Below, piece after piece: positions 50,811 through 58,558 of a DNA stretch of 64,000 nucleotides. How positions within the stretch are numbered: the first letter of the stretch is position 1; each line of letters starts with the position of its first letter. The DNA comes from Sediminivirga luteola. GTDB lineage: Bacteria; Actinomycetota; Actinomycetes; Actinomycetales; Brevibacteriaceae. A program made the position numbers and the translations under genes. The notes under the pieces are model-generated. The model saw only the letters and a list, made by a program, of their open reading frames with translations. It had not been told where the DNA came from and searched no databases. Location of the stretch: the NCBI RefSeq assembly GCF_014639315.1, contig NZ_BMFY01000001.1, positions 334,747 through 398,746 on the forward strand, written 5' to 3'.

Positions 50811-52136
50811 ATGATCGAGGACACCTCAATCCGGTACACGACGATCAAGGCGCCCGAGAAGCGTCACACCCAGAAGGGCAGCGCCCAGGACGTCCGGGAG
50901 ACGGTCGCGGCCGCCCTCGAGGACATCCGCCAGCGCGGCGACGCCGCCGTGCGCGAGTACTCCAACAAGTTCGACAAGTACGATGCGGACTCCTACCTGC
51001 TCACGCAGGAGCAGGTCGACGAGGCCATCGCCCGCGTCCCCGAGCAGACCATCGAGGACATCAAGTACGTCCAGGCGCAGGTGCGCCGGATGGCCGAGGC
51101 GCAGCTCGACTCGCTGAAGGACTTCGAGATCGAGACTCTGCCCGGTGTCCACCTGGGACAGAAGAACGTTCCCATCACCGATGTGGGCGCCTACATCCCC
51201 GGCGGCAAGTACCCGCTGCTGGCCAGCGCGCATATGACCATCCTCACCGCCAAGGTCGCCGGCGTGCAGCGCGTGGCCGCCTGCACGCCGCTCATCCGCG
51301 GTGAGATGCCCGACGCGACCATCGCCGCGATGCATCTGGCCGGCGCCGACGAGATCTACCTGCTCGGCGGCATCCAGGCCATCGGCGCCATGGCGATCGG
51401 CACCGAGAGCATCCGGCCGGTCAATATGCTCGCCGGGCCCGGCAACGCCTTCGTCGCCGAGGCCAAGCGCCAGCTGTACGGCGAGGTCGGCATCGACCTC
51501 TTCGCCGGCCCCACCGAGGTGCTCATCGTCGCCGATGAGGAGGCTGACCCGTTCATCACCGCGGTCGACCTGCTCTCCCAGGCCGAGCACGGCCCGGATT
51601 CCCCGGCGGTCCTCATCACCACCAGCCGGGAGGTGGCCGAGCAGACCCAGGCGCACATCGACGCCCTGCTGCCGGAGATGCCGACCAAGGATTTCGCTGA
51701 GCCTGCCTGGCGGGACTGGGGTGAGATCCACGTGGTGGACACGCTCGACGACGCCTACGCCCTGGCGGACGAGTACGCCTTCGAACACGTGCAGATCCTC
51801 ACCGCCGAGCCGCGCGAGGCGCTGGAGAAGATGCACAACTACGGTGCGCTGTTCCTCGGCGAGGGTACCTGCGTGTCCTACGGCGACAAGTCGATCGGCA
51901 CGAACCATGTGCTGCCCACCCGTGGCGCGGCCCGCTACACCGGCGGGCTGTGGGTGGGGAAGTTCCTGCGCACCGTGACCTACCAGGAGATCACGAACAC
52001 CGAGTCGAGCGCCTTCTTCGGAGAGCTGACCGGCCGCGCGGCCCGTGCCGAGAGCTTCGAGGGGCACGCCCGCTCCGGCGATGTGCGCGCTGCCAAGTAC
52101 GGCCAGGCCACCCTGGACTGGAGCGACCAGTACTGA
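50811..52136 (+). CDS. histidinol dehydrogenase-family enzyme, probably sulfopropanediol 3-dehydrogenase (HpsN-like)
   Basis: 441 residues from ATG 50811 (GTG 50805 is an in-frame alternative; neither has a strong ribosome binding site). The HisD fold is clear: VGAYIPGGKYPLLASAHM, LAGPGNAFVAEAKRQLYGEVGIDLFAGPTEV (in parts: LAGPGNAFVAEAKRQLYG, GIDLFAGPTEV) and the metal/catalytic QAEHGPDSPA. The C-terminal GTNHVLPTRGAARYTGGLWVGKFL differs from biosynthetic HisD and resembles HpsN, which oxidises 2,3-dihydroxypropane-1-sulfonate to sulfolactate. No other his genes are nearby; a LacI gene and a permease are. A catabolic polyol/sulfonate dehydrogenase is therefore more likely than histidine synthesis, but the substrate is inferred. 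Confidence 0.7.
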   Translation: MIEDTSIRYTTIKAPEKRHTQKGSAQDVRETVAAALEDIRQRGDAAVREYSNKFDKYDADSYLLTQEQVDEAIARVPEQTIEDIKYVQAQVRRMAEAQLDSLKDFEIETLPGVHLGQKNVPITDVGAYIPGGKYPLLASAHMTILTAKVAGVQRVAACTPLIRGEMPDATIAAMHLAGADEIYLLGGIQAIGAMAIGTESIRPVNMLAGPGNAFVAEAKRQLYGEVGIDLFAGPTEVLIVADEEADPFITAVDLLSQAEHGPDSPAVLITTSREVAEQTQAHIDALLPEMPTKDFAEPAWRDWGEIHVVDTLDDAYALADEYAFEHVQILTAEPREALEKMHNYGALFLGEGTCVSYGDKSIGTNHVLPTRGAARYTGGLWVGKFLRTVTYQEITNTESSAFFGELTGRAARAESFEGHARSGDVRAAKYGQATLDWSDQY

Positions 52137-52143
52137 CATCTCC

Positions 52144-52183
52144 GCGACGGTCCCGGCGGCAGCCGTGCTGCCGGGACCGTCGC
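52144..52183 (+). terminator. hairpin after the HisD-family gene
   Basis: A 14-bp perfect stem (52144-52157 with 52170-52183) with a 12-base loop starts 8 bases after the stop. It probably terminates part of the transcription before the permease gene 160 bases further on. Confidence 0.75.
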
Positions 52184-52345
52184 GCGGGAGCTTGCTCCGC
52201 CCCCTCATCGCGGCCGGAAGCCGCGACCGCACTCGCCTGAGTGCACTCCCACGTCAACCGGCGCCGCCTCGCGGCCGCCAGGTCTCGCCGGCCGAGCGCC
52301 CGCCGATGACCGCCCCGCCCCTCCACAGTACGAAGAGGTACGTCG

Positions 52346-53662
52346 ATGCTCGCCACTCTCGGGCTCCTGGGGAGCCTGCTGCTGCTCATCATCCTCGTGA
52401 TGCGCGGCATGAACCTGTTGATCGCCGCCCCGCTGTGCGCCCTGGTCCTCGCGGTGATCAGCGGCCTCCCGCTCTTCCCCCAGATGGTGGAGGAAGGGGA
52501 AGCCAGTTTCGTCGGGACCTATATGGAGGGCTTCTCCGGCTTCGTGGCCTCCTGGTTCCTGATGTTCCTGCTGGGCTCCATCTTCGGAAAGGTGATGGAG
52601 GACAGCCGGGCCGCCGAGGCCGTCTCCAAGTGGATGATGGAACGGCTGGGCGCCAAGTTCACCCTGGTCTCCGTCGTCGGTGCCTGCGCCCTGCTGACCT
52701 ACGGCGGCGTGAGCCTGTTCATCGTGGGCTTCACGGTCTTCCCGATCGCCCTGGCCCTGTTCAAGCTCGCCGACTTCCCCCGCCGCTTCATCCCGGCGGC
52801 GCTGGCCTTCGGCTCAGTCACGTTCACCATGACCTCCGCCGGCTCCCCGGAGATCCAGAACTGGATCCCCATCCAGTTCCTGGACACCTCGCCGTTCGCC
52901 GGCTGGCAGGTGAGCATCATCGTGGCGCTGTTCATGATGGTCTTCGGCTACGTGTGGCTGCGCTGGATGATCGCCCGTGCCGTCGCCAACGGCGAGCGCT
53001 TCGAATCCCGTCCCGGCGATCCGGTGCAGGTGGACCGGGAGACGCCGAACCCGTTCCTGTCCATGCTGCCGCTGGCCGTGGTGCTGGCGCTGTCCTTTAT
53101 CTTCCACGACGCCTGGGGCACCTCGGCGCTCATCGTCGCCCTGTCCGGCGGCATCATCACCGCCTGGCTGCTGAACCGCCGGTTCCTGGAGAAGTTCTGG
53201 GACACCGCGGCCGCCGGCACCACCGGTGCGCTGCTGGCCATCGCCAACACCGCCGCGGTCGTGGGCTTCGGCACCATCGCCAGGACCACCCCGGCATTCA
53301 GCGACGCCGTGGAGTTCATGACCTCCATCGGCGGCAATGAGCCGCTCATCGGCGCCAGCATCGCGGTGCTGATCATCGTCGGCCTGACCGGTTCGTCCTC
53401 GGGCGGCATGACGATCGTGCTGCCGGAGATCGCACCGGGCTATCTGGCACAGGGCGTGGACCCGGAGGCGCTGCACCGCGTCGCCGCGCTGTCCTCCGGC
53501 GCCCTGGACTCGCTGCCGCACGGCGGGTACATCGTCACGACCATCCGCGTCATCTGCGGCGAGACGCACAAGTCCGCCTATGCGGCCTGCTTCGCCGTGA
53601 CCGTGGTGACACCGCTGCTGGGCGCCGTCCTGGCCGTGACCCTGTTCAGCCTGGGCATGTGA
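52346..53662 (+). CDS. GntP-family permease
   Basis: 438 residues with about 12 membrane segments. GntP/citrate-type features: GLPLFPQMVEEGEASFVGTYMEGFSGF, FLMFLLGSIFGKVMEDSRAAEAVSKWM, SPEIQNWIPIQFL and a late GSSSGGMTIVLPEIAP plus LDSLPHGGYIVTTI. The family imports gluconate, glycerate, hydroxybutyrate and similar hydroxy acids. Its place after the HisD-family dehydrogenase suggests it brings in that enzyme's substrate, or exports or imports the resulting acid. The exact substrate is unknown. Confidence 0.87.
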   Translation: MLATLGLLGSLLLLIILVMRGMNLLIAAPLCALVLAVISGLPLFPQMVEEGEASFVGTYMEGFSGFVASWFLMFLLGSIFGKVMEDSRAAEAVSKWMMERLGAKFTLVSVVGACALLTYGGVSLFIVGFTVFPIALALFKLADFPRRFIPAALAFGSVTFTMTSAGSPEIQNWIPIQFLDTSPFAGWQVSIIVALFMMVFGYVWLRWMIARAVANGERFESRPGDPVQVDRETPNPFLSMLPLAVVLALSFIFHDAWGTSALIVALSGGIITAWLLNRRFLEKFWDTAAAGTTGALLAIANTAAVVGFGTIARTTPAFSDAVEFMTSIGGNEPLIGASIAVLIIVGLTGSSSGGMTIVLPEIAPGYLAQGVDPEALHRVAALSSGALDSLPHGGYIVTTIRVICGETHKSAYAACFAVTVVTPLLGAVLAVTLFSLGM

Positions 53663-53739
53663 TCCGCGGGCGCCCGTCCCGCGGGCGTCGCACGCTCGAC
53701 GCAGATGCCCGCTGAAGGCTCGCCTTGGGCGGCTTCGCA

Positions 53740-53784
53740 CGGTGGCCGCACTCTCCCGGGTTTTTCGGGAAGGTGCGGCCACCG
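53740..53784. terminator. bidirectional hairpin terminator
   Basis: A 12-bp outer stem (CGGTGGCCGCAC, 53740-53751, with 53773-53784) encloses a shorter TCCCG/CGGGA stem with a T-rich loop. It lies between the converging GntP-type and VOC genes. Confidence 0.8.
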
Positions 53785-53801
53785 TGTCGTTCCAGGGCTT
53801 C

Positions 53802-54242
53802 TCAGGGCGTCGCTGAGCTTCCGGAGTCGCCCTCGGCGGTGTTGAACATCCATTCCACGCCGAACGTGTCCTTGAGCATGCCGAACTTGTCGCCCCACGG
53901 AGCCGTCTCCAGGGGCATCGTGACCTCGGCGTGCGGGCTCAGCTTGGCCCACCAGTCCTCAATGGTGCCGTTTTCCCGGGCGTTGGCCTCGCTGACGCTC
54001 AGAGCGACGGTCCCCAGCCCGTTGCCGGGCATGCCCTCGGGGAGGTCGGCCGCCATGAGGTGAATGCCGCGGTCGATGTACAGGGAGCCGTGCATGATGC
54101 GGTCGCGGCCCTCCCCGTCCTCGCCCATGCCTTCCGCGTAGGTCATGAAGCCCAGCTCGCCGCCGAAGACGGAGTGGTACAGCTCCAGTGCTTCGCGCGC
54201 GGTGCCGGGGAACTGCAGATACGGGGTCATTCCGATGGCCAT
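53802..54242 (-). CDS. VOC-family protein (PhnB-like)
   Basis: 146 residues with the PhnB/3-demethylubiquinone-methyltransferase-like VOC fold: MTPYLQFPGTAREALELYHSVFGGEL at the start, GSLYIDRGIHLMAAD in the middle and WGDKFGMLKDTFGVEWMFN at the end, the usual signature of this small family. The reaction is unknown; many members are annotated as glyoxalase/bleomycin-resistance-like proteins. Confidence 0.88.
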   Translation of the reverse strand: MAIGMTPYLQFPGTAREALELYHSVFGGELGFMTYAEGMGEDGEGRDRIMHGSLYIDRGIHLMAADLPEGMPGNGLGTVALSVSEANARENGTIEDWWAKLSPHAEVTMPLETAPWGDKFGMLKDTFGVEWMFNTAEGDSGSSATP

Positions 54243-54756
54243 GATGTGCCTTTCGTCGGTGGTGGATTCCCTCGCGGCGCCTGCCAGGCGGAACGGGCAG
54301 GTCCGTCAGAGCCGGGAGAAGGAAGAGGAGTAGGCGTGCCGGGTGCGGTGCCGGGGCCGGGAGATGCCGGCGCCGGGGGGAGAGACCCGCGTGAGGCGGG
54401 GGGCGGACGCGTCATGCGGCGGCGGGGCGAACGTCGATGTGCTCGTCGAGCCGTCGCCTCCATCCTCGCCCGGACGGCCCGCCCTTGGGAAGGGGCATTT
54501 CTGCCGCGTACGCACTCCGGATATAGCCGCAGGCCGTAGTGGCAATACCCAGATGGGGCGATTCAGGAAGCGCTTGAACGTTACCTGGCGACCCTTCCGG
54601 CATGATGATCGTCGTATACGCCGGTGCTCATTGCCGGGCTCGCTTGAGAGCCTGAAGGGCATGCTTTCCGGCACGCCTTCCGGGCCTTCGGGAAGGCGAG
54701 GGCTTCTCCCACACCGATGCGCGCGCGGCTTAAGCGCTCCCCCGCCGTCGCTTTCC
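54243..54756. other. 514-base intergenic region
   Basis: Nothing recognisable is seen. Open frames on both strands are Arg/Pro/Ser-rich and have no ribosome binding sites. The stretch from about 54500 to 54620 is less GC-rich than the flanks. It would carry the promoter of the VOC gene on the reverse strand. Confidence 0.5.
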
Positions 54757-55713
54757 TCAGGCGGCCGGATCGCCCGCGGTGCGCCGGTAGTCGCGGGGAC
54801 GGATGCCGTATTCACGCGTGAACGCTGCGCTGAGGGCATAGGCGTTCGCGTACCCTACCTGCCGGGCGATGGCCTCGACCGTGTCATCACCGGCCTGCAG
54901 GAGGTCTGCGGCCAGGCACAGCCGCCAGCCGGTCAGATAGGAGATGGGTGGCTCTCCCATCAGCTCGGCGAATCTGCGCGCGAAAGTGGCGCGGGAGACC
55001 TGCGCCCGCCGCGCCAGGCCGCCTACCGTCCACGGCCTGGCGGGGTCCTCGTGGATCGCTTTCAGGGCCGGGCCGATGATGGGGTCGCCGGCTGCGTGGT
55101 ACCACTGCGGAGCGCGGACTCCGGGCAGATCGAACCAGTCACGCAACGTCCCGATCAGCACCAGGTCCAGGAGCCGGTCCAGGACCGCCTGCTGGCCGGG
55201 AGCCTCCCGGTCGATCTCCGCCTCCAGGAGCCCCAGCGGCGCTGAACGCACTGCCTCGCGTGGCACGACGAGGACCGGAGGGAGCGCGTTCAGGAGCCGG
55301 TCAGCGATGCGGCCGGCCGCGGCGTAGGACCCCGTGAGCAGGGCATGCTCCCCGTCGGGGGCCGTGCCGCAGGTTCGCACGCCCAGCCCGATGCTCTCCT
55401 CCGGCAGCGGCGTTCCCGCCGCGTCGGTGCAGACACCGGCCTCGCCGACGACGTAGCAGGGGGCCGGCACGGCGTCTGCCTCGCTCGTGACGGTGAACGG
55501 CGCCGCTCCCGTGACCACCGCCAGATCGCGGCTGCGCAGACGTGTCGCCGCACCCTCGCCGGAGACGATCCAGCCGTCTCCGCGCACCATGACGACCAGG
55601 GTCATCGACGCCCTGTCCCGGACGCTGATGGCCCACGGCGGACTGAGCAGGTTCTTGCCGAGCAGTGCCCCGGCCGAGCGGATGTCGTCGAGTACCTCGG
55701 TCAGCGTGTCCAC
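54757..55713 (-). CDS. AraC-family regulator with cupin_6 domain
   Basis: 318 residues from GTG. The N-terminal cupin-type domain (PPWAISVRDRASMTLVVMVRG, about 25-180) binds an unknown effector. The C-terminal AraC DNA-binding domain (about 215-312) contains WTVGGLARRAQVSRATFARRFAELMGEPPISYLTGWRL (in parts: WTVGGLARRAQVSRATFARR, EPPISYLTGWRL) and AIARQVGYANAYALSAAFTREYG. It is divergent from a quinone-reductase-like gene, a frequent pairing in which the regulator controls the flavoprotein in response to electrophiles or quinones. Confidence 0.92.
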   Translation of the reverse strand: MDTLTEVLDDIRSAGALLGKNLLSPPWAISVRDRASMTLVVMVRGDGWIVSGEGAATRLRSRDLAVVTGAAPFTVTSEADAVPAPCYVVGEAGVCTDAAGTPLPEESIGLGVRTCGTAPDGEHALLTGSYAAAGRIADRLLNALPPVLVVPREAVRSAPLGLLEAEIDREAPGQQAVLDRLLDLVLIGTLRDWFDLPGVRAPQWYHAAGDPIIGPALKAIHEDPARPWTVGGLARRAQVSRATFARRFAELMGEPPISYLTGWRLCLAADLLQAGDDTVEAIARQVGYANAYALSAAFTREYGIRPRDYRRTAGDPAA

Positions 55714-55722
55714 CCGGCCAGA

Positions 55723-55743
55723 GTAGACGATCGGTAGACGATC
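55723..55743. promoter_or_regulatory. direct repeat, likely AraC binding site
   Basis: GTAGACGATC occurs at 55723-55732 and 55734-55743: two perfect 10-bp copies exactly one helical turn apart, directly upstream of the AraC-type gene and 60 bases before the divergent flavoprotein gene. AraC proteins bind such direct repeats. A GACGT-N4-ACGTC dyad follows at 55766-55779. Confidence 0.6.
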
Positions 55744-55804
55744 ACGTATCGAGGCGAGCGTTCTGGACGTTCACACGTCTTAGGTGCCCTGCTGGAATGG
55801 AGAC

Positions 55805-56599
55805 ATGATCACTCACACACCCGAACCGGGACGCGCTCTCTGGATCTACGCCCACCCTCGCCGCACGTCCCTCAACGGGCACCTCCTCGATGCCGGTGCC
55901 GCGGCGCTGTCGAAGCGGTACGACGTGACGGTCTCGGATCTGTACGGGGAAGGATTCGATCCCGTCCTGGCCGAACGCGATCTGGGCAGGGCCGCGCCCG
56001 ACCCGGGCAGCATCGTGGAACTCGCCGGGGAGGCCTACCGCAAAGGCGAGATCCCCGAGGACGTCCGGCGCGAGCAGGGCCGGCTCGCCGCCGCCGAACT
56101 GCTGATCCTGCAGTTCCCGCTGTGGTGGTACGGGCCGCCGGCGATCCTGAAAGGCTGGTTCGACCGGGTCCTGACGAACGGCTTCGCCTACGGCGACCTC
56201 GATCCGGAGCGGGGCGTGCCCCGCCGCTACGGCGACGGCGGCCTGAGGGGACGTAAGGCGCTGGTCGTCGTGACCGCGGGGGAAGACGCCGGCTCCATCG
56301 GCCCTCGCGGGATCAGCGGGGACATCGACTCGGTGCTCTTCCCGCTTACCCACGGCACGCTCTGGTACGTCGGCATCGACGTACCGCGGCTCCACGTCGT
56401 GCACGACGCCGATGGCCTCGGTGACACCGGCGTCGAGCGCGAGACCGACCGGCTCCTGCAGCGCCTTGAGGGTCTTGATGCGGAAGCGCCCCTGCCGTAC
56501 CGGCGGCTGCGCGACGGGGAGTACCGCGGCACCAGGGCGCTCAGGGAGGATCTGCTGCCCGGCCGCACCGACCTGGGCATCCACCTGCGGGAAGAGTGA
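55805..56599 (+). CDS. NAD(P)H:quinone oxidoreductase-like flavodoxin-fold protein
   Basis: 264 residues from ATG 55805, with GGAGA just upstream. A NQO/MdaB-type flavodoxin fold: ALWIYAHPRRTSLNGHLLDAG (FMN/FAD phosphate loop) and LILQFPLWWYGPPAILKGWFDRVL, the family signature, followed by GLRGRKALVVVTAGE. It should reduce quinones or nitro/azo compounds by two electrons using NAD(P)H in the cytoplasm. It is probably controlled by the divergent AraC-type protein. Confidence 0.9.
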   Translation: MITHTPEPGRALWIYAHPRRTSLNGHLLDAGAAALSKRYDVTVSDLYGEGFDPVLAERDLGRAAPDPGSIVELAGEAYRKGEIPEDVRREQGRLAAAELLILQFPLWWYGPPAILKGWFDRVLTNGFAYGDLDPERGVPRRYGDGGLRGRKALVVVTAGEDAGSIGPRGISGDIDSVLFPLTHGTLWYVGIDVPRLHVVHDADGLGDTGVERETDRLLQRLEGLDAEAPLPYRRLRDGEYRGTRALREDLLPGRTDLGIHLREE

Positions 56600-56755
56600 G
56601 CGCACAGTGGCGCCGGGTGATCCGGCGGTGCTGGGAGCAGTTCGGCTGGCGGACCGGTGCCGTCGTCTGCGGTCGCCGCGCTGGGACTCGTCATCGGGCG
56701 GGTGATCGCCTCAGGGTGATCATCTGAACCGGTGGCCGGCTCGTGGTGACGGCAT

Positions 56756-56788
56756 CGGGCGGCAGCGGCGATGTGCCGCTGCCGCCCG
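56756..56788. terminator. bidirectional hairpin terminator
   Basis: CGGGCGGCAGCGGC (56756-56769) pairs perfectly with 56775-56788 around a 5-base loop, between converging genes. Confidence 0.8.
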
Positions 56789-56857
56789 AGGCGTCGCCGG
56801 CCGTGGTGCAGTGGCCGGCCGTGGGGGAGTCCGGAGTCCTGCCGAGGGGTGGGAGTG

Positions 56858-57514
56858 TCAGCTGCCGTAGATGTTGACGTAGCGGAACGGGCGGTAATAG
56901 GCGTTGATATCGGCCGAGTAGGTCCGCGTCCGTGAGACCGTGCCGTCGGGGTACATCTGCTCGACCGCGTAATAGGTGGTGTCCGAGGCCCAGCCGTTGA
57001 AGAGGACGACGTGTCCGATGTCATTGGCCGAATCCGCGTTCTTCCTGACCAGGAAGTCACCAGGCAGCAGGGAGCTGGCGGCCACGGAGGAACTGATGCC
57101 GTAGCCGCCGTCGGGGTGCAGCGTCTCGGTGGTCAGCCCGGTCGGGTTGTCGCTGTGGCGGATGCCCAGGGCCATCGATACGAAGCCTGAGCAGTCCTGG
57201 CGCCACAGGACGCTCGACATCTGCTCCGGTCCCATGGACGAGCTCGTCATGCTGTAGGCGCGTGGATTGTTGACCCAGGAGAAGGCGCGATTGAGGACTT
57301 CCTGCCGGGAGATCCGGTAGTTCCAGCCGGACACCCAGGCATGAGCGGGCTGCGGGAACGCGGTGCCGATGACGGCGGGCGCGGCGAAGCCGGCGACGGC
57401 GGCGGCGCCGACGAGCCCGGCCCGGCGGAACAGGCCCCGGCGGGTGGTGGCGCCAGACTGGGCTGTGGTGGCGGGGATGGCGTCGGGGTCGAGGGTGATG
57501 TGCTGATCGGTCAC
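56858..57514 (-). CDS. Tat-exported NlpC/P60-like cysteine peptidase/amidase
   Basis: 218 residues. A twin-arginine signal (TTRRGLFRRAGLVGAAAVAG, residues 23-42) is followed by a cleavage site after PAHA near 58. The mature part of about 160 residues has Cys108 in WRQDCSGFVSMALGI and His168 in NDIGHVVLFNG, the Cys/His pair of the NlpC/P60-CHAP amidase fold, with PGDFLVRKN between them. It likely cleaves peptidoglycan peptides or another amide outside the cell. Only the Cys/His pair is certain. A triplet of PHO-box-like repeats lies upstream. Confidence 0.82.
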   Translation of the reverse strand: MTDQHITLDPDAIPATTAQSGATTRRGLFRRAGLVGAAAVAGFAAPAVIGTAFPQPAHAWVSGWNYRISRQEVLNRAFSWVNNPRAYSMTSSSMGPEQMSSVLWRQDCSGFVSMALGIRHSDNPTGLTTETLHPDGGYGISSSVAASSLLPGDFLVRKNADSANDIGHVVLFNGWASDTTYYAVEQMYPDGTVSRTRTYSADINAYYRPFRYVNIYGS

Positions 57515-57650
57515 GGTGGTGCCTCCGTGGCTTGTGCGCGGCGGGCCGAATGTCCGGAACTCCTGTCGATCGGACGGCTCGGCCGTGCGTGATCGGGCAC
57601 CACCATCATCATCACGTTTTGATAACGACGTTCAACCCTCGCGACGAACA

Positions 57651-57683
57651 GTTGACCTTCTGTTCACCGTCCGTTCACGTGCG
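57651..57683. promoter_or_regulatory. candidate PHO box (three 11-nt direct repeats)
   Basis: GTTGACCTTCT, GTTCACCGTCC and GTTCACGTGCG follow each other directly, each 11 bases long. The first seven bases match the Streptomyces PhoP consensus GTTCACC with at most one change per unit. The block lies about 137 bases upstream of the Tat-exported peptidase gene, in a region with no other gene start. Phosphate-dependent control is an inference. Confidence 0.55.
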
Positions 57684-57783
57684 CGAGTGCGCCTCTGCCG
57701 GTCCAGCCATCTGCGCACATCGTGGCGCGACGTCTCTCCTTGTCCGGTGTGAGCGCAGAGGTCCTCAAGGGTCGGCTCGCGCA

Positions 57784-58557
57784 TCAGGAGCGATCCGGAG
57801 CGCCGCCGGCGCTCAGGCGCTGGGTCAGCAGGCCGAGGGCCTTCTGCTGCTGGGCGTTGTACGCCTGGGCCCCGTACTCTTCGATCAGCTCTGCCGCCTC
57901 GTCCAGGTGGTGATCGCCTGGGAGCAGAGCCGAGATGGCCTCGCCGAACGCAGCGGCGAAGTCGTCGACGAGGAGGGCGATCTGCTCATCGCTGCTGGTC
58001 TCGTCAAGGGAATCAAAGCGCTGGGTGAAGACCGTCGCGGCCGCGATCAGCTCAGGCCGCTGGCTCAGCTGCTCGTAGAGGGCTGCGAGGTAGGCCCTGC
58101 CGGGCTCGCCGGAGAAGTGGCTGAGCAGCACAACCTGGTCCCGGTCGATCTGCGCCATGCGCCGGGGATATCCCGCTATGGTGAAGAGCGCGTGGAAGGG
58201 AGCCAGATCGGGTGGCACGTCTGGTGAGGCCCCGTGGCTGCGCAGCCTGGCGATCAGATCCCGTTGCGCACTGAGGCGTTCGATCTGCTGGGCCAGCTCC
58301 CGGTCCAGTTCTTCCAGCAGCTGCGCCGCATTCTGTTCTTCGCGCTCGTCACCGTCGAGCATTGCGGGCATCTGCTCCAGAGGCACGCCGAGCGCAGCCA
58401 GCTGTCTGATGCGCAGCAGCCGGACCAGGTCTTGGATGGCGTAGTCGCGGTAGCCGTTGGACGTCCGTGGCGGTTCAGCGAGCAGTCCGACCTGGTGGTA
58501 GTGGCGCAGGGTGCGCACGGTGACGCCGGCCAGACGAGCGATCTCGGCGCTGCGCAT
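57784..58557 (-). CDS. MerR-family regulator
   Basis: 257 residues. The N-terminal MerR HTH (MRSAEIARLAGVTVRTLRHYHQVGLLAEPPRTSNGYRDYA, in parts: EIARLAGVTVRTLRHYHQVG, SNGYRDY) is followed by a dimerisation coiled coil (about 80-110). A C-terminal helical domain of about 140 residues resembles TipAS/multidrug-binding MerR proteins. No metal-binding cysteines are present, so drug-type ligands are more likely than metals. It is transcribed directly after the MFS exporter gene with one base between stop and start, so the two form an operon in which it probably controls export. Confidence 0.9.
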   Translation of the reverse strand: MRSAEIARLAGVTVRTLRHYHQVGLLAEPPRTSNGYRDYAIQDLVRLLRIRQLAALGVPLEQMPAMLDGDEREEQNAAQLLEELDRELAQQIERLSAQRDLIARLRSHGASPDVPPDLAPFHALFTIAGYPRRMAQIDRDQVVLLSHFSGEPGRAYLAALYEQLSQRPELIAAATVFTQRFDSLDETSSDEQIALLVDDFAAAFGEAISALLPGDHHLDEAAELIEEYGAQAYNAQQQKALGLLTQRLSAGGAPDRS

Positions 58558-58558
58558 C

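Noticed and set aside
50811..52136. Biosynthetic histidinol dehydrogenase
   Set aside because: No other histidine genes are adjacent, the C-terminal region differs from biosynthetic HisD, and the neighbours are a permease and a LacI regulator.
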